From contig NZ_BNEB01000002.1 of NCBI RefSeq assembly GCF_016860545.1, forward strand, positions 1,178,001 to 1,242,000: a stretch of 64,000 bases of DNA. The letters are read 5' to 3'. Shown in pieces: positions 59,178-64,000 of this stretch (positions are counted from its first letter, which is position 1; every line of letters begins with the position of its first letter). This DNA is from Streptomyces asoensis. GTDB lineage: Bacteria; Actinomycetota; Actinomycetes; Streptomycetales; Streptomycetaceae. The notes under the pieces were generated by a model. That model saw only the letters and a program-made list of their open reading frames with translations, searched no databases and was not told where the DNA came from. A program made the translations under genes and the position numbers.

Positions 59178-59600
59178 GTGTCCAAGCCCCCGCTGCCGCC
59201 CGAGGCCGTCGACCTGCTGAGCCGCCCCAACCCCTGTGTGATGGCGACCCTGCGCTCCGACGGAACCCCCGTGTCCACCCCCACCTGGTACGTCTGGGAG
59301 GACGGGCGCGTCCTGATCAGCCTGGACGAGAGCCGGGTCCGCCTGCGGCACCTGCGCCGCGATCCGCGGCTCACCCTCACCGTCCTGGACGCCGACGACT
59401 GGTACACGCACGTCACCCTCATCGGACGCGTCACCGGCCTGCGCGAGGACGACGGTCTCACCGACATCGACCGCATCTCCACGCACTACACCGGCAAGCC
59501 GTACCCCGACCGGGTACGGCCCCGGGTCAGCGCCTGGATCGAGATCGACCGCTGGCACGGCTGGGGCGCCCTCAAGGACAGCGACCAGCCGTCCACCTGA
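59178..59600 (+). CDS. PPOX-class F420/FMN-dependent oxidoreductase
   Basis: GTG 59178 follows AAGGAGA. The 140-residue product is a split-barrel PPOX-type protein: AVDLLSRPNPCVMATLRSDGTPVSTPTWYVWEDGRVLISLDESRVRLRHLRRDPRLTLTVLD, and the C-terminal HYTGKPYPDRVRPRVSAWIEIDRWHGWGAL. Actinobacterial members of this size usually use F420 rather than FMN. It forms a two-gene unit with the dehydrogenase. Confidence 0.88.
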   Translation: MSKPPLPPEAVDLLSRPNPCVMATLRSDGTPVSTPTWYVWEDGRVLISLDESRVRLRHLRRDPRLTLTVLDADDWYTHVTLIGRVTGLREDDGLTDIDRISTHYTGKPYPDRVRPRVSAWIEIDRWHGWGALKDSDQPST

Positions 59601-59681
59601 CGGCCCGGCGCGCGCACGGCTCGGCCCTCTGCGGCGGGGCGGCCGGGGGCGGGCGCGCCCGCACCGACCTCGGCGCCGGTC

Positions 59682-59945
59682 GGTGGCGAAGGCCCGGCCG
59701 GGGTTCCCGGTGAGGATCCGCGCCACGAGATCCTCACCCACCGCGAGCTCCAGCCGCGGCCGTACGCGGCGCAGCGGATACGGCATCCCGGGACCGCCGT
59801 CGACCGAACGCGCGGCGGCCGTCGTGGTGTCGCCGCCGAGCAGCAACCGGTCGCCGAACCCGGCTTCGGCCAGGGCCCGCACGGCGTCCGGCATCCGCCG
59901 GTCGCGCCGCAACGCGCGCGTGTACACCCGGAGAGGTAGGCGCAC
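59682..59945 (-). pseudogene. Phosphotriesterase-family remnant
   Basis: The frame encodes MPDAVRALAEAGFGDRLLLGGDTTTAAARSV followed by GGPGMPYPLRRVRPRLE and LVARILTGNPGRAFA, the C-terminal portion of the phosphotriesterase/PTE-like TIM-barrel family, including the last metal-binding Asp region (GGD). The N-terminal two-thirds with the HxH metal site are absent, and no stop follows in frame after the normal C-terminus. The rest of 59601-60028 holds no other gene. Confidence 0.7.
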
Positions 59946-60028
59946 TGCCGCCGGCCGTACGACGACCCGGCACCCCGCCGTGCGGGAGGCTCGGGGCATC
60001 GACGCACCCACTGAGGAGATGACCCGAG

Positions 60029-60322
60029 ATGAACACCCTCGCGCACTGGGACGGTGGCGGACCCGGCCCGTGGATCCTGTTCCTTCCGCTGATCTGGGCG
60101 GCCGTGGTGGCCGGCGTCGTCACGCTGCTGCGCCGCACCGCCCCACGGGGACGCCGTGGACCGTGGGGCCCGGCCGGCGACCTCCGGCCCGCCGGTGACT
60201 CCCCCCTCGCGGTCCTCGGCCGCCGCTTCGCCTCGGGAGAGATCGACGAGGACGAGTACTGGCGCCGACTCTCCGTCCTGGACGAGCAGTTCGGCCGGGT
60301 GGGCAGGGGAGGATCGGCCTGA
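60029..60322 (+). CDS. SHOCT-domain small membrane protein
   Basis: ATG 60029 follows GAGGAGATGACC. The 97-residue product has one transmembrane helix (GPWILFLPLIWAAVVAGVVTLL) and a C-terminal SHOCT domain (SPLAVLGRRFASGEIDEDEYWRRLSVLDEQF). SHOCT domains are short oligomerisation modules at protein ends. No function is established. Confidence 0.85.
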   Translation: MNTLAHWDGGGPGPWILFLPLIWAAVVAGVVTLLRRTAPRGRRGPWGPAGDLRPAGDSPLAVLGRRFASGEIDEDEYWRRLSVLDEQFGRVGRGGSA

Positions 60323-60416
60323 GCGGACGTGCGCCGGAACCCGCCCGCAGGCATGCCCGCGCGGCGGGAGCGCCGCCGCGCCGGGCGGTGTGCGCCCGGA
60401 GGACGTCACCGCCCGG

Positions 60417-60953
60417 TCAGCCGACCACGGCCGACCGGGCGGGGGCATGTGCGGGCCGCAGATCGTCGACGGAGACGACCTCCGTGAACCGGGGCGGCAC
60501 CTGCTCGCGGGGTGTGCGGCGCGGCGGCCGTGCCGCCAGCTCACGGGCGGCGACCGGGGCGGGCAGCGTGAACCACACGACCTTGCCGGACTCGCCGTCC
60601 GGCCGCGCTCCCCAGCTCTCGCTCACCGCGGCGACCATGGCGAGGCCGCGGCCGCAGGTGGCGAGGGCCTCGTCGTCGAGGGGGCCCACAACCGGCAGGC
60701 GCGGATCGCGGTCGCGCACCGACACGGTGAGCCGGTCGAGCAGCAGCTCCATCTCCACGACGCACGTCTTGTCGGGCCGCGCGTGCAGGTGGACGTTGGT
60801 CAGCAGCTCGGTCACGCCGAGCGCGGCGCGGTCTATGAGCGGATCCATGTGCCAGTAGCGCAACTGCGCAGATACGATTCTGCGGACCTGGCCGATCCGC
60901 GACGGCAGGGCCTGAAGCTCGACCGTGCAGTGCCTGCTTGGGTTGGTGATCAC
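60417..60953 (-). CDS. ATP-binding protein, RsbW/anti-sigma-kinase-like
   Basis: GTG 60953 follows GGGGAG at 8-base spacing. The 178-residue product has a HATPase_c_2 domain: CTVELQALPSRIGQVRRIVSAQLRYWHM, LGVTELLTNVHLHARPDKTCVVEMELLLDRLTVSVRDRDPRLP (N box and G1 box) and ATCGRGLAMVAAVSESWGARPDGESGKVVWFTLP. This is the RsbW-type kinase fold common in Streptomyces, where such proteins act as anti-sigma or regulatory kinases. No STAS antagonist or sigma factor gene is adjacent. Confidence 0.88.
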   Translation of the reverse strand: MITNPSRHCTVELQALPSRIGQVRRIVSAQLRYWHMDPLIDRAALGVTELLTNVHLHARPDKTCVVEMELLLDRLTVSVRDRDPRLPVVGPLDDEALATCGRGLAMVAAVSESWGARPDGESGKVVWFTLPAPVAARELAARPPRRTPREQVPPRFTEVVSVDDLRPAHAPARSAVVG

Positions 60954-61168
60954 GGCTGCGACTCCCCGACTTAGGTCCGGAAGAACACGGAGTTCGGATC
61001 GAGCAGGGCAACTGCGCAAGGCGGCCGCCCGCTGTCATGGCCGGCGGGGCTGGTTCGCAGCGTTATCGCCGGTAAACCCAGAGTGATGTGAGACCAGAGT
61101 GGCGCAGGGGCCGCCATGCCGCAACTCGCGGTAGGCCGACCGGCGCGAGGCGGTCCCGCGTGCGCGCG

Positions 61169-61492
61169 TCAGCCGCCGCGTCCCGCCGCCCTGCGCACGG
61201 CCTCGATGAAGCGGCGCGCCGCGGGTGGCCCCGGTTCGCCCGGCGCCGGGTCGTGCTCGCCCAGGGTCAGCAGATACCGCTTGCCGTTCAGGTCGGCCAG
61301 TGCCCGGTCCTCCGGCGCGAACCAGGGCCTGGAGGCGCGGACCGCCTGCACGGGCGCACTGTCGATCTCGCTGCCGTAGCTGGTCAGCAACTCCAGCCTG
61401 CCGTCGTTGATCCGGACCTGGCCGGCTCGGGTGAGCGAACGCAGCCGCTTCCCGATGCGCACGCCCGTAGCCGTGAACTCCGGCTCCGCCAT
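61169..61492 (-). CDS. Conserved Streptomyces protein of unknown function
   Basis: ATG 61492 follows GGGAAGG. The 107-residue product reads MAEPEFTATGVRIGKRLRSLTRAGQVRINDGRLELLTSYGSEIDSAPVQAVRASRPWF and ends APEDRALADLNGKRYLLTLGEHDPA. It is a small beta-rich soluble protein without cysteine. I recognise it as a recurring hypothetical protein but know no function. The 399 bases to the right (61493-61891) carry divergent promoters. Confidence 0.75.
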   Translation of the reverse strand: MAEPEFTATGVRIGKRLRSLTRAGQVRINDGRLELLTSYGSEIDSAPVQAVRASRPWFAPEDRALADLNGKRYLLTLGEHDPAPGEPGPPAARRFIEAVRRAAGRGG

Positions 61493-61777
61493 GCCTTCCC
61501 GCCCCCTCGTGCGCCTGGGCCGGCCGAGCGGCGCACCCTCGTGGGGCGTCGTGGTCCGGCCCGTGTCGTGATCGGAAGTCTCCTGATGCCAGTGTGCGCC
61601 CCCGTCCGGGACGTGTGTCCGGACCGGCGTCGTCACCTCGTCCGGACCCTCGCCCGACCCGGTGCAGTCTGCCCGCGCCGGGCGTCGAGCACCAGTGCGT
61701 ACGCCGTCCAGGAGTCACCCGTCCGGAGCATTCGCCGGAATGCGCCCCCCGCTGCCCGCAGCCGCCCCCCAGGGCCG

Positions 61778-61838
61778 CCTTTGGGGCCCTCAAAGGTGTG
61801 TTTATGCAGGTGAGAAGCGTGTGGCGGGTGTTTATGAT
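61778..61838. promoter_or_regulatory. Palindrome and direct repeats upstream of the PLP enzyme
   Basis: A 19-base palindrome covers 61778-61796 (arms CCTTTG and CAAAGG around GGGCCC-like sequence, 8 of 9 positions paired). It is followed by two copies of GTGTTTATG at 61798-61806 and 61828-61836, exactly 30 bases or three helical turns apart. TATGAT (61833-61838) is a good -10 within the second copy. The gene starts 53 bases downstream. Confidence 0.55.
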
Positions 61839-61891
61839 CGGTGTGTCGGCCGTGCGGACCACCGTCGGCGCACAGCTGAAGGAGCCCCGCC

Positions 61892-63016
61892 GTGACCACC
61901 AGCCAGAACCCCAGGACCGGCGCCACCCTCGACGTCGACCGCAGCGACACGGCGTACCGCGACTGGCTGAAAGAGGCCGTCCGCAAGGTCCAGGCCGACG
62001 CCAACCGCTCGGCCGACACCCACCTGCTGCGTTTCCCGCTCCCGGAGGAGTGGGGCATCGACCTGTACCTCAAGGACGAGTCGACCCACCCCACCGGCAG
62101 CCTCAAGCACCGGCTCGCCCGTTCCCTCTTCCTGTACGGCCTCTGCAACGGCTGGATCCGCCCCGACCGCCCCGTGATCGAGGCGTCCAGCGGCTCGACG
62201 GCCGTGTCCGAGGCGTACTTCGCCAAGCTGATCGGTGTGCCGTTCATCGCGGTCATGCCGCGTACGACGAGCGCCGAGAAGATCCGCCTGATCGAATTCC
62301 ACGGCGGCCGCTGCCACTTCGTCGCCGACTCCCGCACGATGTACGAGGAGTCGGCCCGCCTCGCGGCGGACAGCGGCGGCCACTACATGGACCAGTTCAC
62401 CTACGCGGAACGGGCCACGGATTGGCGCGGCAACAACAACATCGCCGAATCCATCTTCCGGCAGATGGAACGGGAGCGGTTCCCGGAACCCGCCTGGATC
62501 GTCGCCACGGCCGGCACCGGCGGCACCTCCGCGACGCTCGCCCGCTACGTGCACTACACGCAGCGCGACACCCGTATCTGCGTGGCGGATCCGGAGAACT
62601 CCTGCTTCTTCGAGGGCTGGACCACCGGCGATCCGGACGTCACCTGCGACTGCGGTTCGCGCATCGAGGGCATCGGCCGCCCGCGCATGGAGCCGAGCTT
62701 CGTGCCGGGCGCCGTCGACCGGATGATGAAGGTCCCGGACGCGGCCAGCGTCGCCGCCGTGCGGGCCCTGGAGCAGGCCATCGGCCGCAAGGCGGGCGGC
62801 TCCACGGGCACCGGACTGTGGAGCGCGCTGAAGATCGTCGCGGAGATGGTCGCGGACGGGCGCCGGGGCAGCGTGGTCACCCTGCTCTGCGACCCGGGCG
62901 ACCGCTACCTCGACAAGTACTACTCCGACGCCTGGCTCGCCGGACAGGGCCTGGACGTCACCCCGTACACCACCGCCATCGAGTCGCTTCTGGCCACGGG
63001 TGTGTGGCAGGCCTGA
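61892..63016 (+). CDS. Cysteine-synthase-fold PLP enzyme (Cds1-like)
   Basis: GTG 61892 follows AAGGAG. The 374-residue product belongs to PLP fold type [26 protein letters not shown] (PLP lysine in SLKH), [49 protein letters not shown] (phosphate-binding glycine loop) and a C-terminal SxxxGxGL segment ([18 protein letters not shown]). The HPTGSLK variant and the [19 protein letters not shown] region match mycobacterial Cds1-type L-cysteine desulfhydrases more than CysK. It probably releases sulfide from cysteine, although related lyases act on other substrates. Confidence 0.88.
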   Translation: MTTSQNPRTGATLDVDRSDTAYRDWLKEAVRKVQADANRSADTHLLRFPLPEEWGIDLYLKDESTHPTGSLKHRLARSLFLYGLCNGWIRPDRPVIEASSGSTAVSEAYFAKLIGVPFIAVMPRTTSAEKIRLIEFHGGRCHFVADSRTMYEESARLAADSGGHYMDQFTYAERATDWRGNNNIAESIFRQMERERFPEPAWIVATAGTGGTSATLARYVHYTQRDTRICVADPENSCFFEGWTTGDPDVTCDCGSRIEGIGRPRMEPSFVPGAVDRMMKVPDAASVAAVRALEQAIGRKAGGSTGTGLWSALKIVAEMVADGRRGSVVTLLCDPGDRYLDKYYSDAWLAGQGLDVTPYTTAIESLLATGVWQA

Positions 63017-63037
63017 CGACGGCCGGGGCAGCGACCC

Positions 63038-63508
63038 TCAGGACGCGAGCCGGCGGTCCAGCCGCTTCACCGCGCCCCTGAAGGAGCGGCCGAGGCCCGG
63101 CCGCGCGGGCCGCAGAAGCGCCCGGAAGGCCCGGCCGCCGTCGGCGGCGAACGTCCACCGCACCCGTGTGCCCGTGCCGGCCGGGGCGAGCCGCCACTCC
63201 TCGACCAGCGCGCTGATACCCGGCGCGTTGGTCACGTCCACGCGGTAGGCGTACAGTTCCGGCTCCTGCGCCGCGAGGACCGTCTCGCGGAAGCGCCCGC
63301 CGCCGAGCAGCCGCACGTCGCGTCCCGCACCGCCGTCCAGGGGCTCGACGGACCGCACGGCCGGGAACCACTCGGCCCAGCCGGCCACGTCCTCGGCGAG
63401 GGCCCGGAAGACCCGCTCGGGCGGAGCGGACAGCTCATGGGCGAAGACCAGCCGTACGGGAGCCGTCTCCACGAACGCGAGCCCTTCGGGACGCAACCGG
63501 TGAGCCAT
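63038..63508 (-). CDS. SRPBCC family protein
   Basis: ATG 63508 is chosen because AGGAGG (63517-63522) lies 8 bases upstream; GTG 63514 is too close to it. The 156-residue product is a START-like domain: VRLVFAHELSAPPERVFRALAEDVAGWAEWFPAVRSVEPLDGG, RFRETVLAAQEPELYAYRVDV and LVEEWRLAPAGTGTRVRWTF. Such proteins bind hydrophobic ligands or cyclise polyketides. The C-terminal SFRGAVKRLDRRLAS is a normal helix. No pathway context is evident. Confidence 0.88.
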   Translation of the reverse strand: MAHRLRPEGLAFVETAPVRLVFAHELSAPPERVFRALAEDVAGWAEWFPAVRSVEPLDGGAGRDVRLLGGGRFRETVLAAQEPELYAYRVDVTNAPGISALVEEWRLAPAGTGTRVRWTFAADGGRAFRALLRPARPGLGRSFRGAVKRLDRRLAS

Positions 63509-63562
63509 GCCCACGACCTCCTGGAGCCGGGAAACGGGTGCGTCACCCTAGCCGCGGCTCCC

Positions 63563-64000
63563 TCAGATGTCTGTACCCTCGCCCGGCTCGCCCGCGACCA
63601 CCAGCCGCAGCAGCTCCGAGATCTCCGCCCGCTCCGCACCCGGCAGCCCCGCATCCGTCACCAGGGTGTCGACCTGCTCCAGCGCCGCGAACGAACTCAG
63701 GCCCACCACACCCCACTTGGTGTGATCGGCGACCACCACGACCCGGCGCGCCGACTGCACCAGGCGCCGGTTGGTCTCGGCCTCCGCGAGGTTCGGCGTG
63801 GACAGACCGGCCTCGGCCGATATCCCGTGCACACCCAGGAACAGCAGGTCGAAGTGGAGCGCGGCGATGGCCTGGTCGGCGACCGGGCCCACCAGCGAGT
63901 CCGACGGCGTGCGCACCCCGCCGGTCAGCACGACCGTCGCCGCGCCCTGCCGGGGGCCCGAGGACCGCTGCGCCATGTGGAAGACGTCGGCCACCCGCAC
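63563..64000 (-). CDS. DeoR family regulator, C-terminal part (continues beyond window)
   Basis: The frame is still open at base 64000 and shows the last 145 residues. VVLTGGVRTPSDSLVGPVADQAIAALHFDLLFLGVHGISAEAGLSTPNLAEAETNRRLVQSARRVVVVADHTKWG is the DeoR effector-binding (DeoRC) domain, which senses phosphorylated sugars. The HTH must lie to the right of the window. It may control a sugar operon outside; the SIS/aldolase pair 9 kb away is another possible target. Confidence 0.88.
   Translation of the reverse strand: MRVADVFHMAQRSSGPRQGAATVVLTGGVRTPSDSLVGPVADQAIAALHFDLLFLGVHGISAEAGLSTPNLAEAETNRRLVQSARRVVVVADHTKWGVVGLSSFAALEQVDTLVTDAGLPGAERAEISELLRLVVAGEPGEGTDI

Noticed and set aside
1..64000. 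Biosynthetic cluster, prophage or defence island
   Set aside because: Genes are scattered housekeeping, regulatory and small-enzyme families; no synthase, phage structural gene, restriction or Cas protein was found.

Overview
The window is very GC-rich, uses GTG and even TTG starts, and codes densely on both strands. It carries typical actinomycete families: mycothiol/F420-type oxidoreductases, DUF6421, DUF6332, DUF5134, SHOCT, LVIVD and leaderless promoters. All of this points to a Streptomyces chromosome. No rRNA, tRNA, CRISPR array, phage or complete insertion sequence was recognised. Products are assigned by recognising protein families from the translated sequence; no database search was run.

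Layout. 1-4.7 kb: an AidB-like acyl-CoA dehydrogenase divergent from a PaaX-type regulator, then two secreted polysaccharide-acting enzymes (a pectate lyase and a CBM2-tailed esterase) around a 666-base intergenic region with a near-consensus CebR-like box. 4.9-18.9 kb: an FprA-like ferredoxin reductase, a divergent DUF305/LVIVD pair, a TetR regulator with a clear operator, a PAP2 phosphatase coupled to a zinc-ribbon protein, an M56 peptidase, a FUSC-MarR operon, small VOC/GNAT enzymes and a glycerophosphodiesterase. 19.2-28.8 kb: a coupled DUF6421-SDR-threonine aldolase operon, a leaderless transglutaminase-like gene, PlsC, a divergent DUF4395/thioredoxin pair, a likely cysteine/sulfur leader peptide before a flavin reductase, then etfB-etfA. 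28.9-43 kb: a CitE-like aldolase, LacI/ROK sugar control, an ADP-ribosylglycohydrolase near a kinase-Nudix fusion, an M20 peptidase, a geranylgeranyl-reductase-like flavoenzyme, a TetR/F420 enzyme pair with three operator copies, and a NarL-type two-component system. 43.3-50 kb: a 181-base MITE-like element with perfect 20-base inverted ends in CTAG, a MarR/MFS divergent pair, a frameshifted MFS gene and htpG. 50-58 kb: an MFS-CnaB fusion, a SIS/class II aldolase pair, an RlmG-like methyltransferase, AlkB and a ROK repressor. 57.6-60 kb is a decay zone: a LysR and a SRPBCC gene have both lost their 5' ends at one junction, and a phosphotriesterase remnant follows. 60-64 kb holds an RsbW-like ATPase, a cysteine-synthase-fold PLP enzyme, a SRPBCC protein and the end of a DeoR regulator.

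Recurring themes are divergent regulator/target pairs with visible palindromes between them, translational coupling through ATGA/GTGA overlaps, and several genes whose -10 element lies 6-8 bases before the start codon, which suggests leaderless mRNAs. The most unusual items are the MITE at a stop codon, the collapsed LysR/SRPBCC junction, the leader peptide, the kinase-Nudix fusion beside an ADP-ribosylglycohydrolase, the frameshifted MFS and the MFS-CnaB fusion.
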